A stretch of 64,000 bases of DNA from Micromussa lordhowensis (Eukaryota; Cnidaria; Anthozoa; Scleractinia; Lobophylliidae), in the NCBI GenBank assembly GCA_964020085.1, contig OZ026596.1, positions 30,331,522 to 30,395,521 of the forward strand, read 5' to 3'. Positions 1 to 13,600 of this stretch are shown one piece after another. How positions within the stretch are numbered: position 1 is the first letter of the stretch; each line of letters begins with the position of its first letter. A program made the position numbers and the translations under genes. The notes beneath the pieces are model-generated. The model saw nothing but the letters and a program-made list of their open reading frames with translations, was not told the origin of the DNA and did not search any database.

Positions 1-234
1 TGAAAATACTGCCAATTAGCTGTTATTTAAATGATTTCACAGTAGATTTTCATCGACAGACTACGAAATTACAACCTCCTTCTGAAGCAAAATAAACAGT
101 ACCACATGGAAAAACCTGCTCAATGGCGTTAATTAAAATGGTAGCACACTGGGGGTTCATCCATAGACTTATAACAAAGTCAGAACCATCCTGTGGAAAG
201 TAATAAACCGAAGACGTTGTTTGTTGTATTCCAG

Positions 235-3200
235 GCCGAACCATTCCTAGCCTCACTGGTGTCAGCGGATAACTCTATAACTCTTCTAAGTGACGTCATT
301 ACGATACTGAGTCATGTTGCCCGTAGTTCCTCAGAGTATGTTTCCATGGTTACAAACGTCCTGCAAGGTGATAGGGGTGAGAGAAATTCGAAAGCAATTT
401 TATGCCTCTTCAGTAGAAGCTAGTAGACAAGGGTTTGTTGATTCAAATACTTCAAGTCAGAAGCTTGTAAAGAAAGGTATATATGAAAGTGAAACATATT
501 CTTGTGGTTGATCCCTTCGTTTTTATTTGATTTTGAAGTTGCTGCCAAGTGCATCTTGATGTTTCTCTTCCCCCTGGCCATATTTGTTTCCTGTGACTGA
601 TTAAGTGATTAGGAGCCTCAATTCCAGTGGATAGCGTAACATCTAAAACCTGGGCGTTGGCAAAATAACTTAAACCGATTTAATGAAAGAACAGAAGAGT
701 GTACTTGCACGTTGATGTGGTAACATGAGCTTGTACTCAGCCAAAACTAGATGTCCTACGAACAGGCTCCCCGTTTGGGGACAACAAATGGGTACGAGGG
801 AGAGGCAGGGAGAAAGAATGGGAGTGCTTTTTCTCTTCCCCAAGTAAGGGGACCTCTCTATTTGCACGCTCAATTCGTGTCCTTGCTCGTGGGACGCCTA
901 ACGTTTCTGGTGGATTGCCGCAATCTCGTGCGTAGTGCGTAATATTTCATTTCTCTTTCAGATTCGTACGAGCCTCTGTACAATCTGCTAACACACCCGA
1001 ACACAGCTATCATTGCCAACGCTTGTGGCATGCTGGGTAATATACTGAAGCATTCTGCTGTCTTCTATCCAGTCCTTCAGAGGTAAAGGATCGTTTTAGG
1101 CGTGTTTTCCTTGGGGAAGGATGGATATTTGTCTCAGTCTGAGAATACAAGGACGAAACGCTACTTCTCTATATTCTAGAGCGCTATTTCATGACTCATA
1201 AAGCTTTCGTGAGTATTTCTATATTCCTCAGAAACGCAGACAAAATTCCTAACAGAATTTGTTTTCAAATCAAGTAAACGAGTTTTAAAAGACGAGTTTC
1301 GCTCTATTAATTCTGTGTTTTTTTCTTACACTCGCGGGTTTTCATTTTTTGTTCGTCAGGTCGCGAAAATGAATTCACCTCTACCTTTTGACATCTTTTC
1401 CTCTACCCTTCCCGATGAGATTCCCTCCATTAATGTGTGATGTCAGTTTATGCAACTGCCAACTTTAAGTGGTTTCCCTTTCCTTGCAGAACGAATTTGT
1501 TGTCGACTTTGATAAACTGTTTGAAGAGTGAAGATTCTAATGTGCGCAAGGTGATTTGGTCGACTTTATTGTTCTATACAGTGTTTGTTGTTGCTGTTGT
1601 TATTAGAGACCTGCAGATTTAGATGAAAAGGACGAGAACATAGCGAGAACTAAAACAACTATGATCTTACTTGATTTACAAATAGTAAAAGAGCGCATGC
1701 AAAGTAAACCAATGTCGTTTCGGCTTCCGTTTTGGTGGGAAAACGTGGTAGCCCACTTGCGGCCTAGTTTTTGTACAGCTGTCTTCCCAGCCTTCACGGT
1801 TGATTTCGGTGACGTATCCGGACCACATGACCCGAAACGATTGATCGCGGCGAAATATTAGGCAAGTAGCCGTCGTTAGTTGGCTTAGCGTGTTTGCGAA
1901 AGGGTGTTAGTGGCCAAAACACGAAGAAAGTTTCTTGGAAGAGCGGCAAGCTGTTAACCTTTTACAATCACGCAGTGGCAGAATTATTCTCAGGGAACTC
2001 AGCCATTTCTTCTATGTTGGTCATGACGAGTAGAAAAAAAGCTTCTTGGGATAGATCTTTTCTTGGCGTTTCGCTGATAACTTGCAGTCAAATGTGTATT
2101 TGTAGGTCTCTGTTATTTTAGGTGAATGGTGTTTTCTGACTATGAAACGTAGGACTATAAAGTATTTCTTCCTCTTTCCTTAGAACGCCAGTTTCGCAGT
2201 TGGTAACGCCGCCTATCACAGCGACTCACTCTACTCGCTACTGAGTCCTGTAGTGCCTCAGTTGATTCTCTTGCTCACGGACTCGGTAGCTAGAACAAGA
2301 GCTAATGCCGCCGGTAAGAGCTTTTTGCAGCTGACTTTTAGGGTCAATGACTTTCTAGTGATAGAAAAAAAACGTATTACAGTAGCAGTCGCCGATGATA
2401 CCAAAAATAGTTTGCGACCGTTGCGACCAGATCAGCTTTCTCTTTGAATTACTGACGCCACGGTTTTCGTAAGTGTGGTTTCCAAGTCACCTAACGTGTC
2501 TTTACCATGGCAAAATAATTTCCGTAACGCTCACGATTGCTGTCGCTGTGTTTTGATTGGTTAATAAGACTCGGAAACTCTCCGAGAGTTTTTCAGGAAG
2601 ATTTTTGCAGAAGGGAGCTTTTTCTTGTTTTGTGTCCCAAGTAGTAAAAGTTTTAATGTCTGTTGCTTACCTTTTTATGTAATTTTCCTTGCAGGCGCTC
2701 TAGGAAATATGGTGAGGCATTCGCCCTTGCTGTATCAGCAACTTATCAAGGCACAAGCACCACATGGGTGAGATTTTGTTTAGTGTCTCAAATTTTTAAA
2801 GTTTGCCCCTTCTAATTCGCCCTAATCATCTCCAATATAGTAAAGATACTTCTGGTAGACGCAAATTAAGAGTAAATCCGAAACCAATCTCCGACGAGAT
2901 TTCTCGCGCTTTTCGTAGTTTGCTTCCCGCGTCCATTTCCCAGTCTATATGTGCTGCTGCAGAAGTAAACTGCGCATGCTCTCTGACAACTTAGGTGTCA
3001 GTTTTGTAGCAGAGCGCTTAATCCTGTAGACCGACATAAATTGAACTTTAATCTTGTTTTAGTGTTCTTGACATGGCTTGCAATGACGGCCACACCGAGC
3101 CTCAGGACGCAGCTTTGAAGACGCTCAGACTTTTCTGTAGAAACCCACGATGTAGGCAGGTTTGTTACATGGGCCGGGCTTTAGCTTTGTGGTATTGCGG

Positions 3201-3633
3201 GAGTTAATTGCTTGTTCCGTTGCTTCACTCATAGTTGGTAACTATTTTTCACTGAGTAACCGACTGACTTGCCGACCGACCGACAGAGTGATTATCACAA
3301 CGTAATTTGATTGGTTGTTGTGGTGGGGATTGGGTTGGAGTTTTTCGCTCGAACCCGAGCAGCATGGTATGTAGGCTTGAAAACAATTCTTAAGGCAACT
3401 GTCGCTTATTTCCGCCTCTTTGCATGTCTTCTTTTTCTGTGTAGGTGCTGGTTTCTCTTGGTATACAACAACGGCTTCTCGGATTCCTAGAAAGATCCCG
3501 GATGTCTGGCGCCTGCAGTCAGCAATCCAGTGTTTCATCGGTTCCCAGTACTGCGCGGACTAATGATAGCGTTGTGTCCGAACACTGCGTTCGCATCTTG
3601 AACAAACTCAAAACTCGCGGAAACGAGACTTGA
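235..3633 (+). CDS. STK36: STK36/Fused serine/threonine kinase, C-terminal exons (partial)
   Basis: Seven coding exons read in one frame: 235-367, 962-1082, 1490-1550, 2184-2313, 2695-2767, 3063-3159 and 3445-3633. Together they give about 267 residues ending in a stop. Every junction has an AG acceptor and GT donor with matching phase. The protein is an ARM/HEAT-type helical repeat region; NASFAVGNAAYHSD, ANAAGALGNMVRHSP and CRQVLVSLG match the C-terminal repeats of the Fused/STK36 family. The N-terminal kinase domain must lie to the left of the window. STK36 acts in Hedgehog signalling and in building motile-cilium central pairs (known for the family). Nothing looks broken in the visible part. 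The assignment is confident; the gene's start and total length cannot be seen. Confidence 0.88.
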
Positions 3634-4524
3634 GACTTCTTTGAGAGAGGACAGAAGGTATCATCACCACAAGGAAGATCGACAGCGATAAGTTGCGCAA
3701 ATGGAGGACTAAACAACATTTCTTGACGATAAGGTTGCTTTATTGGTGTTTTCATGGATGCGAAAAACAGAACTGAAGAAACTTGCGTGAGAAAAAAGGT
3801 AACATCTTCGGTATGTGACTTCAAGCTACACAGAAGAGAAGGATTATTTTGGACACCCCAAGAGAAATGGAGATAGAGGAGCTTATAGACAACATGAACT
3901 GATATGGTCCCCCCAAAGGAATCCATTGACCACTTGCGTCTTCATTCCGACACTGAAGGGTACAAGGTCATTACAGAATAGTGCTTGTACGTCTGCATAC
4001 TGAGCCCGCAGTTTTCGGCACGGTGTTACTGATGATGGCGACATTCTCACGTGACAGCCTGAGTGGGCCCGAGATACATTATGGGATGGGTGAATGTGTT
4101 CAATTGTGAACTCTGGTGTTGGTTTTCTGTTTAAAGTTGGTGGAACAAGTGGCTTTCAGGAGACGAAAATCCCCAATATGACTACCCGAACATTTCTGAC
4201 AACTCGCTAACCACGAATTTGCAGCAGCATTTGCGTCTTACATAATTTACTATGCAAACTCTGAAGGAAATCGCGGCCTTACTGAGTTCTTAGAGACAGG
4301 AGTTTAGACGAAAAACATGCTGAACTTTTACGAAAGGGGACGGGTTTGACCATAGTTAATAGAGGGAAATGGCCGTAAACATCAAAGAAGCAAAGAAAGA
4401 GACCAATATTTATGTTGGAAGGTCCTTGACCCTGCACATCACAGCATTTTGTTTTTCTTGGACAATTCTGTCCAAGGGGAAAAGATGCAATGAGGTTTAC
4501 CCTATGTAAAGCACCAACCCGTGA

Positions 4525-4705
4525 GACAAGCCGGCCAGACCACAACACCGGGAACTACGTGCCCTACTCTTTTCGATAAGTGTGTGGGTTCTTTAACGTC
4601 CCCTGCTAATCATGCAACACTTAAGCTGCAGGAGACAGGGCCTACGGTTTATAGTCCTTATCCGAGACGACTTGAACGTCTAATCATTTGTAAATGTCAG
4701 ACATC
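4525..4705. repeat. Interspersed repeat fragment of a cnidarian family
   Basis: The segment with ACACCGGGAACTACGTGCCC, then TTCTTTAACGTCCC, and later CCTTATCCGAGACGACTTGA resembles a non-coding repeat I recall as common in stony-coral DNA. There is no second copy in this window, so the call rests on recall, not on an internal comparison. Confidence 0.4.
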
Positions 4706-7419
4706 TTTTGTTTTATCCTCATAAACTATGTGTGAATTCCATAATCGCAATGCTTCTATTGGTTAGTTGTATGAGCACACATAAACACCTTTTGTATTTT
4801 GCCAGGTTTTGTGCAGGGTCAACCTTGAAAGTAGCATGCAATTAACCATTTCCCTATATTAACTATGGTTTGACAGCATGATAATACTGGCATGTCTACT
4901 TTACTATGGGGAGTCTTAAAGAGAAAATACTTAGTGTACATATTCAAAACTCATTTACATGTTGTTTGGTAAATTACGTGTTAACGGAAGTTATTTATTA
5001 CTGTGGATTTTGTATTTATTTTTTTCAAAAAACATTAATAGTTTTGTGGAAAGAAATGTTGGTAGGGTTGTTGCTTTCCTAGTCATCTTGACTAATTCTT
5101 AGACACCCTTTTGCAGACTTGTCCTTGTTTTGCACATGTTTTGAATGGCAGCTATTATTTCCGCCTACTCTCCTGGGCAGGTGTGAAAATAAAGGTGACA
5201 CGTCCATATTGAGAATGTTCAAGGGAAAATGTTGTGTTGGAACAACTGGCTTGATAGATGATGTTGCTTTTAAAAACCTTTTACAGTAATGAACCTTTTC
5301 TTTCAACCAGTTCAAAGATTGCCGTCAAAGAGATCTGATTTCCACTTGAATATTGTAATACCATTTTAAAAGGTTTTTGTTTCATTTTCGTAATAGATCA
5401 ACTTGGCAGTTTCCCAGACAAGAGACCCATTAGGCTATTTTTGTCGCTCGAGCGAAAGGAGAGTAAAAATTAAATCCGCACTGAGTTATTAAGGAAAGGT
5501 TTTGTCCCACAGAGCAGATGCAGTCCCTTATATTAGAATAATAATTCTCTTTACTTGATTTAAAAACGTTTCTATGTATTCTAGTTCCGAGAATTTAATT
5601 GTAAATCGTAATATCCCGAGTCGTGACCGTCCTCAGGCTAGTCGCCTGTCTGATTGTAATATATCGACAATCAAGGAGAGCTGAGATGTTTGTCATAAGT
5701 GTTGCCAGCGAAAGCAGCTTGATGAGGTTCAAATTTAATGTTTGTTTATAGTTTTGTATGTATAATGGAAATCAATTAATAATAGCAATGTTAAGGACGA
5801 AAATGTCTATTTTGGTCTCTAGCTTTTAAAATAGCAAATTTGAATTTTTTATCGAACAATTACACGCTAAAATCTAAGTGATCGTAAGTGGAAAGACACA
5901 ACTTATGACACCTTACTCTTTCGCCTTGTACACCTGTCATACTTGACGTTGCCAGGACAATATACATCGCGGCTCCTGATTGGTTCACACAGGAGCGGCA
6001 GGACTTTTGTTTTTTTCCGACGTGGGCGTACTTGGCGTCCAAAACAAAATGCTTGGTTGAATGGAAAAAATAGCCTGCAAGAATCGCACAATTACTTCAG
6101 GAGTTGAATATTATTAATGGGGTTGTTTTTCCCAGAAATGAGTTTGTTTTGTTGCCTTTTATTTTTGATCCATCGCGCGTGAAGTTGCCTTATTATCAAG
6201 GAATCCACGCGTGTTTCGCATACCAGAGAATCAAGGGGCGCGAAGCACGCACTAAAGTTTTTAAACTTTTATCCGGAGAAACCGCACAAGTGACGGAGGT
6301 TTTCTATTTATACGTCAGGCATGATAATTTGCCCACCACACGAGCGACTATTGGGTCAAGATATCTGCCAAACCGGTAGAGTGCGTGTGTTTATGGTTTT
6401 GTACTGTTTACAGTTCGTCGTTTCGGTCAACTGGCTCTGGCTGTTTGCCTATTAGCATTGTTCTTGTCTGCTTCACAGAACAAAGAGTTTGTGTTTTCTT
6501 CGCACAATCTTCGACAATGTACCCAGCTGTTCATTGTACTACGTCAATTTTTGTACAATGAAGTCACTGAAGTAGTCAAGTTTTATTTTAAAATTCTATC
6601 GTAGAATATTTCACCCAATCTCACGAAAACATTGAGTGATTAGTTGTATTCCCGGTAACGGAAGGAAATTGATATCTGCCGCAACCGAACATTGCAGATT
6701 CTGGCAACAGATATCGCCTTTTTAATCTCTACTAGGGTCGTTATCGAACTCTTATATCTAAGTACGAGAAAAACGCGAAAAATGTATTCTGTACTCTTGC
6801 TGTTATTTCAAGCCACCGCCCTGCCATACCAACTGACTATGAAGATGCCACGCGTTCGAGCTGTGCGAGACGCGCGTGGTTCACGCGAGTGGTGCGTGGG
6901 TTAGCTATTCTGAGAATAGAAAATATACTGCAAAGGTTGGAAAGTATCGTGGAAAGATCAAGGTGTTTTAAGACATTTAGAATTTAAAGTTCTCTAGACT
7001 TGATCTATTATGATCAGTTGCGAAGTAAAGTTATTCTTGTCTTAAGCTTACCTTGCCATGTAATAATCTCAGTTTACCCGGTGTAATAACTTTCAAATTG
7101 TTATTTTTGGTCTTATCCGGGATTTTCCTCTTAAAGCAAAATCTTCCATAATTGATCCGGATTATTTGAAACTAAAACACTGATCAACTAGAGAGATCTT
7201 TAGGAGCGCTTTCGGGAGGGCGGGGGGTGGGGGGGCGGAGAGCGCGGTTTCAATTGACTGATGCATAACCATCATAAGTATGATACGCAAAATATCTTTT
7301 TGTTGTCTGGGGTTGCCTTATGTCGCGATATCATGTAACTTTCTACTATCCTGCCTAAGTAAACATTCATTCTTTAAATCTCCGCCCGTCGGCCTTGTAA
7401 TTTTGTCGATCTCTTCACT

Positions 7420-7498
7420 CAGTACGTCTATTAGAGCGATCAACCGGTATCTTGGAGGTCATAGGTTCGAATCCTGTCTGGAACTCACATTTTTTTTC
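7420..7498 (+). repeat. tRNA-derived SINE fragment with Pol III B box
   Basis: The sequence TTAGAGCGATCAACCGGTA followed by GGAGGTCATAGGTTCGAATCC resembles the D-arm to T-arm part of a tRNA. It carries an exact B box, GGTTCGAATCC, at 7464-7474. A run of eight or nine T follows, as in a Pol III terminator. No acceptor stem can be folded with confidence, so this is a tRNA-like SINE head rather than a working tRNA gene. Confidence 0.55.
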
Positions 7499-7980
7499 TT
7501 CGTCCCATGCTCGTGTCAGCATGTCTTCTTTAGTAACTCTGTATAGTTTCATTTTAATAAATCACAGAAAACCATTCTAAATACAGACCATCACCATATT
7601 AATTAGTTGTTTATTTTTAAATAAAAGTTCTGGAGTGCCCCTTAGTTACCCGTAGACAATTGTCGATTGTTAGTTTGTCTGTCTCTTACCATCAAAGTTC
7701 TTACTCTTTTGGCTACAGGTGACTCGGTTTTTTTGATCTATTATACATAAAATATTTTTCAGTTCTTTCTGTGGCATTTAAATATATGTTAACATCAAAC
7801 AACTGAATTTGATCTGTACGCCCTGTTAGCTGACTTGCCAAGTGTGATTATCACGTGGGACCTCATTTCCTTTCCAGTGTTTAATTATAAAGTTGTAACT
7901 TAATTGACTAATTAACACAAATGGTGAAAAAGTGATCCGACGATACCAACAAACACACACGGGTGTAATTTCGGGTCTAA

Positions 7981-8392
7981 GGCCCGGGTCAAACGCCGTA
8001 CTTCACATGAGCCGAACCCAATGAGAGTTTGGGTCGACTCAAATAATTAAAAGAACGCCTGTTTGAGTCAAACGTCGAACTTAATGCAGTCCAACCGAAC
8101 TGCTACACCAAAAAAAAAAACAAAAAAATACAAAAAGCGATGTTCTTGGTCAGTGTTTTTTCAAGGCAAAGTTAGACCTTTGATTCTGCGTTTGGTTCGG
8201 CTCATGTGAAGATCGGCGTTTGACTCGAAGTCGATCTTCAGGCGTTATTCACGGCTGGCCAGGCGTGAAGAACGCCTCAGCCGCTCCAAATAAAATCAGT
8301 CGAACTTAATTGGGTCAAACGCCGAACTTCACATGAGCCTAATTGTTTGAATTGGGTTCGGCTCATGTGAAGTACGGCGTTTGACCCGGGCC
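7981..8392. mobile_element. MITE with 42-bp perfect terminal inverted repeats (Harbinger-like)
   Basis: The first 42 bases (7981-8022, starting GGCCCGGGTCAAACGCCG) are the exact reverse complement of 8351-8392. The element is flanked by TAA on both sides (7978-7980 and 8393-8395), a three-base target duplication typical of PIF/Harbinger elements. Further degenerate copies of the same arm lie inside, near 8190-8229 and 8308-8343 in opposite orientations, so the element is a nested palindrome. It has no coding capacity. Confidence 0.75.
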
Positions 8393-10614
8393 TAAACAAG
8401 CGTTTTATGTTTCCCTTCCTTGATCTTTGACCTTTAAGTATGATGTAATTTTGCATAACACAAAAACCGTCAAGAATGAAGATGAATTCAATGATCTTCA
8501 ACAACGTTGTGAAATGGCCGGAAAATAAACTTGATACCGGCAAAGGCAGGCTTAAGTACATGGACTTCCAACATAAAAAAAAAACAATCAGGAAAATAAT
8601 GCATGATAAAAGCAATGCGATATTGGTTACGTAATATTTCCTCTCAAATACGGCTGGTTTGTTTTATTACTATCCATCAGAAAATTCCAAACTATACCTT
8701 TGTGCAGGTACCTTACGCCTTAAAAAAAAGCTCTTAAAAAGTGCCTTTGTTCACTTTTCTTCCAGTTCTTAGCCGGCAACAACAGGCACAGCCTTTATAA
8801 AAAGCTACACGTTTTGTATCAAGACCAACTCGAGAAAGAAAACACTCTTTGTTCGCCCGTCAGTTTGAGCTCGGAGGGAATGGAAAGCCGCTCGGCCATA
8901 GCCCCTCGTACCAAGTCTGGCTTTAGTCAGGTCGAAACATGTCCGTATTACTGAGTTGTGCAAGAGGAGTTACGGGTAATAAGTTGGAGCTACTCGCAAT
9001 TTACCAGGCGATATGAAGAAAATCCACTCCACACAGCCCGCGTCACAGCCTTATAAGGCATGAGCACGGAAGTACGCCCCAGCGCGATTAAAACTGACAC
9101 GAGAGGCGAAAACCATGGACGAAAAAAAAGTGTGAAAACTTGACTGTTCATATAGTAACTGTGCGACAGAAAAAAATTGATCGCTCGTGAGCGTCGATAT
9201 CAGCTTACTTTTAACTGAAATAGAATCGGAAACGATTTGTTCGCGTTTTGCTTTTCATGTCTAGAACTATAGGCTTTCGACTCCTGGGGCTGTGACCTTG
9301 AAATTAAAATCCTCTTTTTGTCCACTTCACTTAAATCGCCATCAACAAGAGAACAAGAGTATCTATTTCCCAAAACAATAAAGTTTCTGTTATGTCATCT
9401 ACTTTTTCCGAAAAACAAAAGTAAAAACAGCTCATTTGTGAGAATGTTCTAATTGTTCTTATTAAAACAAGTTCGGTCGCGCGTGGCAGTTGTGCATCGC
9501 GCGCACCGGCTTGACTTTCAACCTACAGTGCTTCAAAAATGCAATGTTATGCGATGCTTTCTTGTCTGAAAAAAGGTGTTAGGCTTTCAGTGCTAATGCG
9601 ATTATGCTTTTGCGTAAGTGTCTCGTTGTTGCGTAAAATAGTTGTCTGAGCAGACTATTAAATCAGGCTTTGACCTTTGAGACTGGGAAAAAGATCTTTT
9701 TTTTCTCTCCATGGGCAATTCCGATATTTTTGACGATGACGTACACGCCCTGGCAAATGTCCACCTATTGGGTTCAGCAGTTTGTTCAGCATTTCATCGA
9801 TTTCAGGTAAAAAGCGAGATCTTGAAAGATCTCAATCTAAAAATTAGCATTGTTGCCATGGAAAATTGAGTCTTCTTTTGTACTATTTTCTGTTCAATAG
9901 CCTTAATAATTGTACGACAAATTTATGCGTAATAGTCTTGAAAAAAGTGTTAATCAGGCTGAAAAAAAAGTCTTCTGCCTGAATTGTCATTTAGTCTCGA
10001 AATTATCAATTCACGAAGCCAGTCCACTGGCGATCGATTTGTCTTCAGCAGATTTAATATTCAAATACTCGCCTTGGCCCATTATCGTCGACTGCAGGGT
10101 GTCAACGACAGGCTTTTCTTGCAAAACAATTCTCAAGATTTATTTTAATCGATTTCGTTGCAAGATTTTTCCCATTTTTGCACGAAATCTGACGTGCAGC
10201 TCGAATAACATCAGATCTTCTTCTAGCAATTTCCTGGCAGTCGACCAGGTAAAAGAACCACCCTTCCAAAGCATTTACTCGGAGTTATAATAGTATGTTA
10301 AAATATTCACGTTTTTACAGATTTATTCAGTTAATTTTCGCGAAAACTTTTGCATGATTTGTATTTACGTGAGTTTATTCCGCATTGCGAAACACGTGAA
10401 GTGGCCACATTGTTTACGTAAATCAACATCAGAACGAGGCTGGCACGGTATATAGTTTTGGCGCGCACGTCGCCGTTGTTGTTATAAGCACATGCTCACA
10501 TTGGACTCACGAGGGGTTTATGCAAATCAACCTAAACTGAGCCTAAAGAGCTAGAATTTCGGGTAAAATACCGGTTTTAAAATCACGAACGTGAATAATT
10601 GCGAACCCGGTGAC

Positions 10615-13600
10615 ATGGAATCGAGCGACAAGAAGTTGATCGAGAAGGGAAAGGAAGCGAAAGGCGAGCAGACCAGCGATAGCAGTGGCAGCAGTAGCGC
10701 TGTGGATGAACGCGACGTACAAGTGATTGAGATACAGGATGAACGAGAACAGTGGGGGAAGAAAGCGGACTTTTTGCTCTCCTGTATCGGGTTTGCCGTG
10801 GGACTGGGAAATGTCTGGCGTTTTCCGTATTTGTGCTATGCCAACGGAGGAGGTAAGTCGCTATTTTGATTCATGAATGGAAGCGTCCCTTCCTCAATGA
10901 ACCAGTACGAAGTTTACGACAACAACCGCGTGAATTTTTCGGCCATACACCGGTTTTCGGGCAAGTGACCTAATCGACTCGGAACAAAATAGGGTTCACA
11001 TGTTAAAATAACCATATTTCATCCAATTTTCACTTAGTAGAGCAACCAGATAAACTTTCCATCCAGCCCACGCCGTTTTTTGCAGTGAATGAATACATAA
11101 ACGCAGTCAGTAATTTTACTCTCATTAGCTATGCATGAACAGTTTCCCGCGTCGCGTGTCAGTCTTTAAAACCCGTCTAATATGATATTTTTACGATCAT
11201 TTAAGTGTGTAAGCACATAATCTATATTAGAAAACATCTATAAAAGTAGATTGCGAAGTGATTCGTTGTATTCGATTCCCTGGAATATCTTTTGCTTACG
11301 GCTATTGTGACGAAGAAATGAATAATTTACCCCACCAAACGCTTGCCATGTGGTTTTCGCGACAAAGCCACAGGAATCCTAAACGTAACTCTTAACCGGT
11401 GGAGATGCTTGTGGATTTTTTCAATTTCGTAGTATCTTTGTGTGCTATACGTTGCGTTGTATTAAGTCAACAAGCCAAACTTTCCGTCGGGCTCAGTAAA
11501 TTTTCTACACGTACACTCGCACAATTCCAAATTGATATTTTTTCTGTTTGTTCAACTGATCACGTTTGACGCAAAGGCAGAAAATACTGTAAACTTCCCA
11601 TCTTGTTTCCTTCGTTAAAATTATGTGCCTTTCCCGATAGAACTTAGTTTAAGTCTTGGATGCAAAATTGTTTTGAACACTAGACAAAACACTTGATAAT
11701 TTTTAACCGAAAGTTTATGTGAAGTTTAAGTTCTATACATGTATAGAACTATTTTTTTCTTTATGAAATAGATTTATAATAGAAAACAACTGTTTGTCAG
11801 TGAAGTCTTTGAGCTCGTTTGAGAGACGTTCTCCTCCTTCAGCGATCAAGACAAAATAAAAATGTTAATGAGCTTACTGATCTTTGGAATATTAGTGCTC
11901 CATCAGTCATCGTGGCACTGGATCATCACAAAAAAATGCAATGATATTTGATAAGTAGTAGGTCAATGCATACAGTATCAGATGTCTTCCACGTATGCTA
12001 TATCAAATTTATCATTTTTGGTTACTAAATATATTGTGCTAAAATCTTTAAGGTTTTTCCATTCGTAATATTGTTTGATAAGCCGTTTGAGTAACTGCTG
12101 AATACCCCTCCACTTCATTTACATGTGTCGGTGTGCTTTGAAGAACGAGGTATTTAACAATAGTTGCTATTCTTATTCAATGAGATGCAAATAAGTGGAG
12201 GGGTATTCAGCAGTTAAGCCAGATCTTGAATGTGGTTGTGAAATTTCTTTCTTGTTTAAAACTAAAATTGTGCACTGCAAATTTGTGTACAGTGTAAATG
12301 CACAATCAATATCCATCTATCAGTTTTATTCATAAAATATGTAGAAATTGTTGTTGAGAAACACAGTTACATGATATTTTGATCTGCCTTGTGTATCTTC
12401 CTGTCCCAGTTATATCATGTGTGTTAATGTGTCTGAAATTTTCTTTGCCAAACCTATCTTGTATCACCTTGGTAGAAAAATTGACCCTGGAAGCATGCCT
12501 GCATAGAAAGGAAAATAATGTGATGATGGAAATGTTCACATGCTTGCAGTTCGTAATGTTCAGTATCAATGTTTATATAGTTTGAATTGTTATATATCAG
12601 TGTTAATCTTTATCCAAGTGTGTTAAAAATAGAAATCATCCGGTTGCTTTTCTTAGAAGGTAATTTTGTGGTTTTATTTATTTCAGGGGCGTTCCTTATT
12701 CCCTACATTATTATGCTTATATTGTGTGGAATGCCCATGTTCTACATGGAACTGGCTGTTGGCCAGTACTTCAGTCTAGGACCAATCGGGACATGGGGAG
12801 CTGTTTGTCCATTGTTTCAAGGTAAAGTGAATCAAGCTTTTAGTGCAGCTGTTACACGTCCTTCTTGTCTTGGCATTTCAAAAATGTGTATTTTTGATCC
12901 TGTGTGTCCTATACAGGGTCAAGTGCTCTTCGAACATTAACTGTAAGCAATAATTGATTTTAAATGGCAAAATTGCCTAGTATCAGCTGAAGGTTGAAAT
13001 ATTCCTAGTCAACAATGCAAAATCTTTCCTATTATTTGTGGCACCATATTAAAAAAAGATCATTGTGAGTAAAAATATTTTTTGAAAATAAATGTTTTTG
13101 AAGTGAGCAACCATCGGTACAGCTGTATCCTGATGTGTTTGCTTCGGACTTATGTGAAGGTTTTAACTCAGTCTGGTTAATTGCACACTTCCAAGTTAAA
13201 AAAGATTAAACAAGGTGTAAAAAAAGTGCTTTCCTTCTGGGCAAGTAACTTTTCATTCCCATTTGCTCAATGAAGCAAGGGCCCAGGCCAGTTGTTTGCT
13301 AACTAAATAACAAAACAAAGTGAACTAAGACTTGCCCAGGGCAAGCAAAATTCACGAGCTGCTTGTCTGAAGGGAAAGCTGGAATTCAAGTTTTTTTTTA
13401 ACCCTATTAAAGCCAAATACAAGAAAATCTTCCAATGTGAAGTTTATGTTTGCATCCCATTCATGGGGGAGAGAAAAACCTCTCACTTTGCACCATCAAA
13501 AACTCTTATAGTCATCATCAATTCTAGTTCCCAACCTCTGCAAATGAATTCTCAATCACCATGGTTTTTATCCTTTGTGCAAATGGCAGCATTATGCCAG

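Larger units (their letters stand above)
3634..10614. other. Intergenic stretch between STK36 and the SLC6 gene
   Basis: It begins with the STK36 3' UTR, whose end I could not fix. It then holds a dispersed-repeat fragment (about 4525-4705), a tRNA-like SINE (about 7420-7498), a Harbinger-type MITE (7981-8392) and a short open exon-like stretch (9711-9806). A TATA-like TTTATAAAAAG lies near 8795 and GTATATAG near 10447, the latter about 165 bp upstream of the SLC6 start codon. I found no conserved protein-coding exon here. Confidence 0.6.

Noticed and set aside
3519..3926. Minus-strand 135-codon frame
   Set aside because: It overlaps the last STK36 exon in antisense and shows no domain.
7420..7498. 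A functional tRNA gene
   Set aside because: The B box and terminator are present but I could not pair an acceptor stem or anticodon arm; a SINE fragment fits better.
8277..8615. 112-codon minus-strand frame
   Set aside because: It overlaps the MITE and reads mostly hydrophobic AT-rich residues.
9910..10290. 126-codon plus-strand frame before SLC6
   Set aside because: It begins with TTG, has no recognised family, and biased AT-rich composition suggests chance.
10591..10614. Eight extra codons before the SLC6 start
   Set aside because: They begin with GTG; the ATG at 10615 has a good context and is the normal choice in an animal gene.
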